This document shows positions 35,701 through 42,262 of a stretch of 64,000 nucleotides of DNA, in pieces. How positions within the stretch are numbered: position 1 is the stretch's first letter; every line of letters starts with the position of its first letter. The translations under genes and the position numbers were made by a program. Source of the stretch: Chitinophaga rupis (GTDB lineage Bacteria; Bacteroidota; Bacteroidia; Chitinophagales; Chitinophagaceae); contig NZ_FOBB01000001.1 of the NCBI RefSeq assembly GCF_900109685.1, forward strand, positions 186,001 to 250,000, written 5' to 3'. Below the pieces are notes generated by a model. The model saw only the letters and a program-made list of their open reading frames with translations, searched no databases and was not told the DNA's origin.

Positions 35701-36014
35701 TTCCTTTGCTGAGGGGATATGCCGCCTACCCCGGTGGCGAGCTGTCTGTGAATAACGACAAGTACATGCAGGACCTGGCTTACATCCGCCTGAAGAACCT
35801 GACGCTGGGCTATAATTTTCCGGCAACGCTGGTAAGGCGGTGGAAGATGCAGCAGCTGCGGCTTTACTTCACCGGGCAAAATCTCTTTACGTTCACCAAG
35901 CTCAAAACCAAATACATTGATCCGGAACAGGTAGGTCCCAATGCTACAGATGCCGGTGGGCGCGACTATCCTTTTGTGAAACAATACTCCTTTGGTTTTG
36001 ACATTACTTTCTGA
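32757..36014 (+). CDS. SusC/RagA TonB-dependent transporter, no STN domain
   Basis: 1085 residues. The signal peptide (to AFPQ, about residue 27) is followed at once by the carboxypeptidase-regulatory-like domain (VHGTVLSVDGLALPGVTVQA), then LNDVVVVGYGMQKKV, a plug (LIDGVPGDINMLNPQDIESI, AASAAIYGARAAFGVI) and a barrel ending YSFGFDITF. There is no room for the usual 70-residue STN domain, although a sigma/FecR pair precedes the gene. Transports a substrate with the SusD encoded 19 nt downstream. Given the metallophosphoesterase at the end of the operon, a phosphorylated substrate is possible, as inference. Confidence 0.94.
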   Translation: MGKATILFKSLLCLLSFLFIYGTAFPQSERTDVHGTVLSVDGLALPGVTVQAVEKSSGHKYNTVTDANGDFIFRDFQTGSQYDFQFSAIGYEKQQYPGYTVKNTGKHSLLVRLTATRIGLNDVVVVGYGMQKKVNLTGAVSMTDSKVFQDRPVANAAQALQGAVPNLNITFGDGHPGSAGNFNIRGYASINNSAGPPLILIDGVPGDINMLNPQDIESISVLKDAASAAIYGARAAFGVILVTTKRAKKGALSITYGASYSSQRMTTRNDFITDGYKQDSLVDLAFSRNVGSSYTGFNATDYAEMKKRETDKSLPSVVLQNRNGQEQYVYYGNTDWWHFLFRNSQPGMEHHFNMTGGSDKVDFMISGRYYQQKGMFQSYLREDVYNAYNFRAKINAHVAPWLTIYSNTQFAANDYTWPGYASNMTGLYNHAMASYVPKNPDGTFTFRTNLNNYGAYEYADLQNRKSYGGTRNYDLTNTVGFDAHILKGLSLAGNYAFELTPHSDFQRTAYIPWSVNPGIINKAGYDQLVENTYLDQHHSVNLFATYERTLGKHTVKVIGGYNQELQKYKTLSATGNNLLSDDLNQIDLGTGSYKAAGNAREWALLGFFGRINYDYKDKYLLELNGRYDGTSRFPSDQRFGFFPSVSGGWRISEEPFFSVAKNVIPELKLRTSYGTLGNQDGGNSNLYPYIPVMNSGQSKWIINGNPAQTLSVPNPITPDFTWEKTASLDFGADIGFLKNRLQVGYDWYRRTTTNMLIPGKTLPAVFGAASPVQNAGDLVTKGFDLSVKWQDAGKLAGKPFTYNVGVVLSDYTAKITRFDNPQFLLDNHYVGEQLGEIWGYSIDGYFKSDAEAQSWGINQDYVDRDQRVTSPGEWSKLHAGDMKFKDLNGDKVVNNGKNTLSEHGDLRRIGNFLPRYSFGINAGFNWNNFDLTVFLQGIGRQHWYPNVESAKFWGPYGRPYTSFVPADFESKIWSPGNPDAYFPLLRGYAAYPGGELSVNNDKYMQDLAYIRLKNLTLGYNFPATLVRRWKMQQLRLYFTGQNLFTFTKLKTKYIDPEQVGPNATDAGGRDYPFVKQYSFGFDITF

Positions 36015-36033
36015 TCCTAAAAAAGATTAACAG

Positions 36034-37794
36034 ATGTATAAGCTACTTTGTGCCACTGCTATTATTACATTCCTTTTTACAGGCTGTTCCAAGTTCCTGG
36101 ACAGAACACCGTTGTCGCAGATCTCGCCGGATAATGGCTTTAGCTCAGAGAGCGAGCTGCAGCTATACGTACAGTCATTTTATGATAAAATGCTGCCGAA
36201 TGCCGACAATGAGGATAATGGCTTTATCAGCCTTTATACAGAATCCGCCAACAATATTGTAACCAATAGCTTATCGCCGGAGCTTACCGGTAACCGCAGC
36301 ATACCGGTTTCCGGTGGTGGCTGGGTATGGGCCAACCTGCGGAACGTAAATTATTTTTTGCAAAACTATCAAAGGGGCGGCCTGGATACCAGTATTACCT
36401 ATAAGTATGTAGCTGTGGCTAAGTTCTTCCGTGCTTATTTTTATTTCAGCATGGTAGCGCACTTTGGGGATGTGCCCTGGTATTCAACCCCCATTGGATC
36501 CAACGACACGGCCAGCCTGCAAAAGAAACGGGATCCGCGTACGCTGGTAATGGATTCCGTATTACGCGACATTGATTTTGCCATTGCACATTTAAGCGCC
36601 ACTAAAAGTGTAGCGGAAGTAAGTAAGTGGACGGCATTGGCGCTTAAATCAAGGCTTTGCCTGTTTGAAGGCAGCTTCCGCAAATACCATACGGAATTTA
36701 ATCTGCCGGATGCGAACCGTTTCCTGCAGCAGGCGGCCGATGCTGCTGCCGCAGTAATGGATGCCGGGGTATACACGGTGTATAAAAGCAGCCCGGAAAA
36801 TGCTTACCGCGACCTGTTTGCCGCGCTGAATGTGGTACCGGAAGAAGTGATCCTGGCGCGGCAGTACAGCGCATCGCAACAGATCTTTCACAGCGTGAAC
36901 TATTATACCACCGCACCCTCTTTCGGTAAGCCCGGCCTGGAAAAGCAGCTGGTGAACAGTTACCTGATGAAGGATGGTACACGGTTCACAGATATTCCCG
37001 GGTATGCCACCCTGCAGTTTGCGCAGGAAATGCACAACCGTGATCCCCGTTTAGCCCAAACCGTTAGAGCGCCGGGTTATAAGCGGATTGATGGCAGTGT
37101 AGCATTAGCGCCATCCTACAGCAGCACGGTAACCGGTTACCAGCTGACAAAATTTGTAACCGCAGCAGCCTATGATGCGCTGGCAAAATCGTCAAATCCT
37201 TTACCCATTTTCCGTTATGCAGAGGTATTGTTAAACTTTGCAGAAGCCCGTGCAGAGCTGGGGACCCTTACGCAGCAAGACCTGGACCGTTCCATAAAAC
37301 TACTGCGTGACCGGGTAGGCATGCCCCCTATGAACCTGGCCGCAGCTAATGCTACCCCTGATCCCTTCCTGGCCGCACAATACACACATATAAGCGGCAG
37401 CAACAAAGGGGCTATACTGGAAATACGCCGGGAACGGCGCATTGAGCTGGTGATGGAAGGTTTCAGATGGAATGACCTGATGCGCTGGAAAGAAGGACAC
37501 CTGCTGGCTGTAACCTATAAGGGCGCTTATTTTCCCGGCCCCGGCAATTATGACCTGGATGAAGATGGCAAAGCGGATCTGGCCATTTATACAAACACGC
37601 CGCCGGATATTCCCAATGTGCAGCTTTTAAAGCTGGGTACTGATGTAGTGCTGGAAAATGGCGCTGCGGGGGGCAATATTGTTATTAACGGCAACATTCC
37701 TAAAACCTTCAATGAAAGCAGGGACTATCTTTTCCCCATCCCTGCGCAGGAGCTGCTGCTAAATCCGAACCTGGAACAAAATCCTAACTGGTAA
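36034..37794 (+). CDS. SusD/RagB family lipoprotein
   Basis: 586 residues. The signal MYKLLCATAIITFLFTGC carries the lipobox (Cys 18), followed by the SusD start SKFLDRTPLSQISPDNGFSSESEL. The C-terminal region has IFRYAEVLLNFAEARAELG and EIRRERRIELVMEGFRWNDLMRW, both hallmarks of the family. Binds the substrate at the cell surface as lid of the upstream SusC. Ends 4 nt before the phosphoesterase start codon, so the two are translated from one transcript. Confidence 0.94.
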   Translation: MYKLLCATAIITFLFTGCSKFLDRTPLSQISPDNGFSSESELQLYVQSFYDKMLPNADNEDNGFISLYTESANNIVTNSLSPELTGNRSIPVSGGGWVWANLRNVNYFLQNYQRGGLDTSITYKYVAVAKFFRAYFYFSMVAHFGDVPWYSTPIGSNDTASLQKKRDPRTLVMDSVLRDIDFAIAHLSATKSVAEVSKWTALALKSRLCLFEGSFRKYHTEFNLPDANRFLQQAADAAAAVMDAGVYTVYKSSPENAYRDLFAALNVVPEEVILARQYSASQQIFHSVNYYTTAPSFGKPGLEKQLVNSYLMKDGTRFTDIPGYATLQFAQEMHNRDPRLAQTVRAPGYKRIDGSVALAPSYSSTVTGYQLTKFVTAAAYDALAKSSNPLPIFRYAEVLLNFAEARAELGTLTQQDLDRSIKLLRDRVGMPPMNLAAANATPDPFLAAQYTHISGSNKGAILEIRRERRIELVMEGFRWNDLMRWKEGHLLAVTYKGAYFPGPGNYDLDEDGKADLAIYTNTPPDIPNVQLLKLGTDVVLENGAAGGNIVINGNIPKTFNESRDYLFPIPAQELLLNPNLEQNPNW

Positions 37795-37798
37795 TACC

Positions 37799-38713
37799 AT
37801 GCAAAGAAGATCACTGATCAAAAACATGGGCGGCATGCTGCTGCTTCCCACGCTTTCTCTTAACAAGATCCCTGATCTTGTTAAGAGAAAGCCGGTTTTA
37901 AGAGTAGCCCACCTCACAGATGTGCATTTAAAAGATGAATGGGATGCGCCCCGCCACTACCGGGATTGTTTGCATCATGTGCAGCAGCAAACGCCAAAAG
38001 TGGATATGATCCTGAATGGCGGCGACATTGTGTTTGACATGAACAAAGAAAATATAGACACCATCAATGCCCAATGGAAGCTTATGCACGCGGTTACAGC
38101 CGCTGAGTGCAGCCTGCCGGTGCATTACATACTGGGCAACCATGACATCTGGTGGAATGAGAATAATAAAGGCCAGGCCATTTACGGCAAGCAATACTCC
38201 CTGAACCAGCTGCAGCTGCCCATGCCTTATTACAGCCTTGTAAAGAACGGCTGGAAATTCATTTTCCTGGACAGCGTACACCTGGATATTGACGGCACCT
38301 GGTACATTGGCAAACTGGGCGACGCACAATTTTCCTGGCTGGAAAATGAATTAAAAAGTACAGCAGCAGATATGTCCATATGCGTAATATCACACATTCC
38401 TATACTAACCGCTACGCTGATGGTGGAAGATGATATTGTAAATAAATGGACCATGCTGGGCGGCGATATGCATACGGATACGGCAAAGATCATCAGGCTG
38501 TTTTACCAGCATCCGAATGTAAAGCTGTGTTTAAGCGGGCATATTCACCTGCATGATAAAGTGATCTATAATAATGTAACCTATATCTGTAATGGCGCAG
38601 TAAGCGGCGCATGGTGGAAAGGTAATAAAAGGGAAACAGCACCCGGGTATGGATTAATCGATCTGTATGCGGATGGCAGTTTTGAGGAATGGTATGTGAA
38701 TTACCAGGCGTAA
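37799..38713 (+). CDS. Secreted calcineurin-like metallophosphoesterase
   Basis: 304 residues with the full set of two-metal motifs: D41 and H43 (LTDVHL), D76 in NGGDIVFD, N114-H115-D116 in LGNHDIWW, SHIPIL and SGHIHLHD near 230. The N-terminus MQRRSLIKNMGGMLLLPTLS has a twin-arginine pattern (RRSLIK) and a short hydrophobic core, suggesting Tat export. It hydrolyses phosphomono- or diesters; the closest well known layouts are purple-acid-like or 3',5'-phosphodiesterase types, but the substrate cannot be told. Last gene of the sigma-FecR-SusC-SusD operon. A perfect 19-bp inverted repeat lies inside the codons for residues 18-32. Confidence 0.88.
   Translation: MQRRSLIKNMGGMLLLPTLSLNKIPDLVKRKPVLRVAHLTDVHLKDEWDAPRHYRDCLHHVQQQTPKVDMILNGGDIVFDMNKENIDTINAQWKLMHAVTAAECSLPVHYILGNHDIWWNENNKGQAIYGKQYSLNQLQLPMPYYSLVKNGWKFIFLDSVHLDIDGTWYIGKLGDAQFSWLENELKSTAADMSICVISHIPILTATLMVEDDIVNKWTMLGGDMHTDTAKIIRLFYQHPNVKLCLSGHIHLHDKVIYNNVTYICNGAVSGAWWKGNKRETAPGYGLIDLYADGSFEEWYVNYQA
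37852..37892. repeat. Perfect 19-bp inverted repeat inside the phosphoesterase gene
   Basis: GCTTTCTCTTAACAAGATC (37852-37870) is exactly complementary to 37874-37892, with a 3-nt loop CCT. It is fully coding, about 50 nt after the start codon, at the signal-peptide/mature junction. In mRNA it would form a very stable stem close to the start of translation. Not flanked by other repeats seen in this window. Confidence 0.9.
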
Positions 38714-38718
38714 AAGCA

Positions 38719-38748
38719 AGGGGGAGGTTAATCGCAGTACCTCCCCTT
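38719..38748 (+). terminator. Rho-independent terminator of the SusCD-phosphoesterase operon
   Basis: GGGGAGGT (38721-38728) pairs with ACCTCCCC (38739-38746), extended by two outer pairs, around 10 nt and followed by TTTATTATT. It lies 6 nt after the phosphoesterase stop and 12 bp before the end of the convergent sigma gene. Confidence 0.8.
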
Positions 38749-38760
38749 TATTATTAATTA

Positions 38761-39990
38761 TTACAGCAGCTTCTCTATCTTTTTCTTAATCGCGGCCCTA
38801 TCTGCTTCCGTTTTCGCCAGCGTTAATGCCTTTTCATAATGTTCCTTTGCCTTAGCATCATCCACGCCTGTATATAATTCTCCCAGCAGCGCAAAATAAA
38901 AATGATTGTTGGTTAGCTCCAGTTGCTCCGCAGCAGCAATCCCCGCGGGTTTACCATTCACTTTTGCCAGCGCATAGGTTCTGTTCAGCGCTGCAATGGG
39001 CGAATAGGCTATTTGCAGCAGGCGGTTATAGAAGTATAAAATATTCACCCATTTCTCTTTGGTATCCTCCTTTTGCGTGTTCCAGTAAGCAATACCGGCT
39101 TCCAGGTGGTATCTGGAAAGCTCATTACCGCTGGCCGCCCGGTTTAAGAAATAACCGCCTTTGCTGATCAGGTCTGCATTCCAAAGCTTAGCATCCTGCT
39201 CTTCGTATAAAATATGCTCACCATGCTCATTGATACGCGCATCAAAGCGGGAGGCATGAAAACACATGAGTGCCAGCAGCGCATTTACAGCCGGTTTGTT
39301 AGTGCTTTCATTTTCCACCAGCATGGTACAAAGGCGCATCGCTTCCAGGCAAAGGTCTTTGCGCAGGGTTTTGTTCTGGCTGATGGAATAATAGCCCTCA
39401 TTAAATAATAAATAAATGATGGTAAGCACGGCCTCCAGGCGTTCATTCATTGCAGCTGGCGGTGGCAGCTCAATATCGATCTTCTCCTCTTTCAGCTTTT
39501 CTTTGGCGCGGAATAAACGTTTATTAATGGTTTCCTTGCTGGTTAAAAATGCATCGGCTATTTCTTCTATGCCAAAGCCGCAAAGGATCCGTAGTGACAG
39601 CCCGATCTGCGCCTCCCTTGAAATAGCAGGGTGGCACACGGCAAACATCATCTGCAGCTGGCTGTCGTTCACGTTTTGCGGGGAAAGGTCAATTTCTTCC
39701 TCGTAGCCTTCAGTGGAATTACTTTTTATATCCGGCGAAATTTTAGTGGCGAACAATAGCCCCCGCTGTAAATAGTTCTTTGTTTTATTCTTAGCCACCT
39801 GGTATAACCATGCAGCAGGCTGCTGCGGAATACCTTTCAGGGGCCAGGTTTCCGCAGCAGTGAGAAAAGTATCGCTGGCAATATCTTCCGCAATTTCCAT
39901 TTGCTGCAGGCCAAAATGCCGGCATAGCACGGATACTATTTTGCGGTACTCCGTTCTGAATAAATGCGGTATGAGTGTTATGTGCTGCAT
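38761..39990 (-). CDS. ECF42-type sigma factor with C-terminal TPR-like extension
   Basis: 409 residues, twice the length of an ordinary ECF factor. The N-terminal 170 residues hold regions 2 and 4 (LQQMEIAEDIASDTFLTAAETWP and CGFGIEEIADAFLTSKETINKRLFRAKEKL). The remaining 230 residues are helical (LCLEAMRLCTMLVENEST, GNELSRYHLEAGIAYWN, HFYFALLGELYTGVDDAKAKEHYEKALTLAKTEADR), the DUF6596/TPR-like part of the ECF42 group. That group is known to be encoded next to YCII (DGPF) proteins and to depend on its C-terminal extension rather than on a classical anti-sigma factor. It lies 39 nt after the YCII gene, in agreement. Confidence 0.92.
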   Translation of the reverse strand: MQHITLIPHLFRTEYRKIVSVLCRHFGLQQMEIAEDIASDTFLTAAETWPLKGIPQQPAAWLYQVAKNKTKNYLQRGLLFATKISPDIKSNSTEGYEEEIDLSPQNVNDSQLQMMFAVCHPAISREAQIGLSLRILCGFGIEEIADAFLTSKETINKRLFRAKEKLKEEKIDIELPPPAAMNERLEAVLTIIYLLFNEGYYSISQNKTLRKDLCLEAMRLCTMLVENESTNKPAVNALLALMCFHASRFDARINEHGEHILYEEQDAKLWNADLISKGGYFLNRAASGNELSRYHLEAGIAYWNTQKEDTKEKWVNILYFYNRLLQIAYSPIAALNRTYALAKVNGKPAGIAAAEQLELTNNHFYFALLGELYTGVDDAKAKEHYEKALTLAKTEADRAAIKKKIEKLL

Positions 39991-40029
39991 AATAGAATTT
40001 CCCCCGTAACGTATACGGGGGAAACTTAC

Positions 40030-40386
40030 TCAGGGGTTATTATGTCTGGTTACGATCTGTCTAACCTCTACGGTGTTGCCTTCCCCTTTTAAGATAGGGC
40101 AGCCTTTAGCCAGGCTCACGGCCTCCTCCAGGTCTTTAGCACGTATGGTAATGAAGCCGGCAATGGATTCCTTGGTCTCTGCATAAGGGCCATCCGTCAT
40201 CACATCATTGAACTTTAACACCTTGCCTTCTTTAGATAATCCTGTGCCGCCAACAAATTTATCCTGCGCCGCAATGCCGCCCACCCAATCATGATACCGC
40301 TGCATATACACCTGCATTTGTTCCGGGGAAGGCTGCGCTTCTTTGGTTAAGATATCCAGGCGCATTATTACGATAAACTCTTCCAT
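40030..40386 (-). CDS. YCII-related (DGPF) protein
   Basis: 118 residues: a ferredoxin-like YCII fold with EFIVIMRLD at the start, then HDWVGGIAAQDKFVGGTGL and MTDGPYAETKESIAGFITIRAKDLEEAVSLA, carrying the DGP(F/Y) motif of the subfamily. The role of these proteins is not established; they are consistently coupled to ECF42 sigma factors and are often targets of them. It lies between the DHFR-like gene (27-nt gap) and the sigma gene (39-nt gap), all on the minus strand. Confidence 0.92.
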   Translation of the reverse strand: MEEFIVIMRLDILTKEAQPSPEQMQVYMQRYHDWVGGIAAQDKFVGGTGLSKEGKVLKFNDVMTDGPYAETKESIAGFITIRAKDLEEAVSLAKGCPILKGEGNTVEVRQIVTRHNNP

Positions 40387-40413
40387 ATTGTTTTGGTTTT
40401 ATTAGTTAAGATA

Positions 40414-40977
40414 CTATTTAGCCGGCTGGTAGCAAAGCAATACGATACCGCTTTTAAATACCCTTGAATCTTTTAATTGCAGGTTTAGCTGCTGCTGCAG
40501 GCCGTTGAAAATGGGTGTGCCGCTGCCCAGGGCCAAGGGATCCAGCATAAACTGGTATTCATCAATTAACCCCTGGTCTGCCAGCTGGGTTACAATGCTG
40601 CCACTGCCCAGTATGGTCATAGGGCCGCCGGGCTGTTGTTTCAGCTGTTTTACCGCAGTAACCAGGTCATCTTTTACCAGGGTAGTATTGTTCCAGTCTG
40701 CGCTTTTCAGGGTCCTGGAAAAAACGATCTTCTCCGAATGGTTCATGCCCTCCGCTACCCCGGGGTTTTGCTGCAGGGCGGCCGGCGTAGGCCAGTAGCC
40801 GGCCATCATTTCATAGGTTACCCGTCCGAAAAGCAGCGCAGATCCGGATTGTGCGCCTTCCTTGGCATATTCAGTTTCTTCTGCGCCTGTTGCCTGCTTA
40901 TGCCAGCTGATATCACCGCCGGGGCCTTTGTAATAGCCGTTAAGCGTCATAAAGTTGAATACGGTTAGCTTTCTCAT
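40414..40977 (-). CDS. Dihydrofolate reductase family (RibD C-terminal-like) protein
   Basis: 187 residues. MRKLTVFNFMTLNGYYKGPGGDISWH at the start and LLFGRVTYEMMAGYWPT are typical of YwjB/YyaP-like RibD_C proteins, as are MTILGSGSIVTQLADQGLIDEYQF and the end PLALGSGTPIFNGL. These are NADPH-binding proteins with a DHFR fold, mostly without a defined substrate and not true folate enzymes. First gene of the operon with YCII and ECF42 sigma, a grouping repeatedly seen in bacteria. Confidence 0.92.
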   Translation of the reverse strand: MRKLTVFNFMTLNGYYKGPGGDISWHKQATGAEETEYAKEGAQSGSALLFGRVTYEMMAGYWPTPAALQQNPGVAEGMNHSEKIVFSRTLKSADWNNTTLVKDDLVTAVKQLKQQPGGPMTILGSGSIVTQLADQGLIDEYQFMLDPLALGSGTPIFNGLQQQLNLQLKDSRVFKSGIVLLCYQPAK

Positions 40978-40994
40978 GTTATTTTGTTTTTGAT

Positions 40995-41010
40995 GTTATA
41001 TGAGTATAAC
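40995..41010. promoter_or_regulatory. Small inverted repeat upstream of the DHFR-like operon
   Basis: GTTATA (40995-41000) and TATAAC (41005-41010) are perfect arms around TGAG, 17 bp before the operon start codon. It may be an operator or part of the promoter. The remaining gap to 41160 shows nothing certain. Confidence 0.3.
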
Positions 41011-41160
41011 AAATGAGAAAAGGAAAATAGGACAGGGTGGGGAAAAATATTGTAGAGCAGCCTGAAGTGTACTCCCCACACTCCCTCTAATATCCGCCAC
41101 TGGCATGATAATAGCCCGGCTTCTATAGAAAAACATTGCTCATCATAAAATCATTTAATC

Positions 41161-42057
41161 ATGGCAACGAAAACTGTTGAAAGACCCGAAGTACAGGATC
41201 CCAAGCAACAATATCCCAAATCATTCCCTGCACAGGAACAGGCCATGCCTGGCACTGAACAGCAAATGGATCCTAAACCGGACCACGGTGAAACCACTTA
41301 TAAAGGAAGCGGCCGCCTGGAAGGACGTAAAGCTATTATTACCGGGGGCGATTCCGGTATTGGTAAAGCCGTTGCAATAGCCTTTGCCCGGGAAGGCGCC
41401 GATGTGCTGATCTCTTATCTGAAAGAAGATGAAGATGCCCGCGAAACCGCCAAGTGGGTAGAAGATGTAGGCCGTAAAGCCATACTGGTGCCCGGCGACA
41501 TCAGCCAGGAAGAACATTGCAAACAGCTGATTGAAAAAGCTGTGCAGGAGCTGGGAGGAATAGATATACTGGTGAACAATGCCGCTTACCAGATGGAGTA
41601 TAAATCCTTACAGGAAATACCCAGCGAAGAATGGGATTACACATTTAAAACAAATATCCACGCCATGTTTTATTTGTGTAAAGCAGCAGAGCCGTATTTA
41701 AAACCCGGCAGCGCTGTTATTAACACTACTTCCGTTAATGCCTACACGCCGCGGCCTACCTTAGTACCTTATACAGCTACCAAAGCAGCCATTCAAAACT
41801 TTACTTCTACCCTGGCACAGCTGTGGGGCGAAAAAGGTATCCGCGTGAATTGCGTGGCGCCCGGCCCTATCTGGACACCCTTAATTCCCGGTAGCTTCCC
41901 CGCAGATCATGTAAAGGAATTTGGTAAGAACACGCCGCTGGGAAGGGCGGGTCAACCGGCAGAGGTTGCTCCTGCATTTGTGCTGCTGGCCAGCCAGGAA
42001 GGCAGTTATATGTCGGGCGCAACAGTACAGGTAACCGGTGGTATGCCTACCATTTAA
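41161..42057 (+). CDS. SDR family oxidoreductase, general-stress type (YhdF/YhxC-like)
   Basis: 298 residues. An N-terminal extension of about 55 residues rich in Gln and Pro (EVQDPKQQYPKSFPAQEQAMPG) precedes the classical SDR domain, as in the YhdF/GsiB-associated SDR group. Cofactor loop TGGDSGIG at residues 61-68; NNAAYQM; catalytic Ser in NTTSVNAYTPRP and the Y-x-x-x-K in PYTATKAAIQ. Cytoplasmic NAD(P)-dependent dehydrogenase or reductase, often induced by stress. Substrate unknown. Single gene with its own terminator at 42087-42122. Confidence 0.92.
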   Translation: MATKTVERPEVQDPKQQYPKSFPAQEQAMPGTEQQMDPKPDHGETTYKGSGRLEGRKAIITGGDSGIGKAVAIAFAREGADVLISYLKEDEDARETAKWVEDVGRKAILVPGDISQEEHCKQLIEKAVQELGGIDILVNNAAYQMEYKSLQEIPSEEWDYTFKTNIHAMFYLCKAAEPYLKPGSAVINTTSVNAYTPRPTLVPYTATKAAIQNFTSTLAQLWGEKGIRVNCVAPGPIWTPLIPGSFPADHVKEFGKNTPLGRAGQPAEVAPAFVLLASQEGSYMSGATVQVTGGMPTI

Positions 42058-42086
42058 AACAGCCATACCAATTATATCAACAACGC

Positions 42087-42122
42087 ATAACCTGCCATCC
42101 TCATCAGGAACCGGCAGGTTAT
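42087..42122 (+). terminator. Terminator of the SDR gene
   Basis: ATAACCTGCC (42087-42096) pairs with GGCAGGTTAT (42113-42122) across 16 nt; CTGTTTTT follows at 42123-42130. Confidence 0.75.
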
Positions 42123-42226
42123 CTGTTTTTATATCCACACAAAACGTTGTAACTTATTCGCACATACTTATTACAGTAACATCAGCGCAGGGAAATGTGA
42201 ACTTTACGTTATGATTTATTGCATTA

Positions 42227-42257
42227 TTGCAAGCCTATATTCACTCTTTTATTTTCG
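42227..42257 (+). promoter_or_regulatory. Promoter of the Oar-like receptor gene; possibly leaderless
   Basis: TTG at 42227-42229, 20-bp spacer, then TATTTTCG at 42250-42257 (one mismatch to TAnnTTTG). The element ends 5 nt before the ATG at 42263, so the transcript may begin at or next to the start codon. Confidence 0.45.
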
Positions 42258-42262
42258 CGCCC

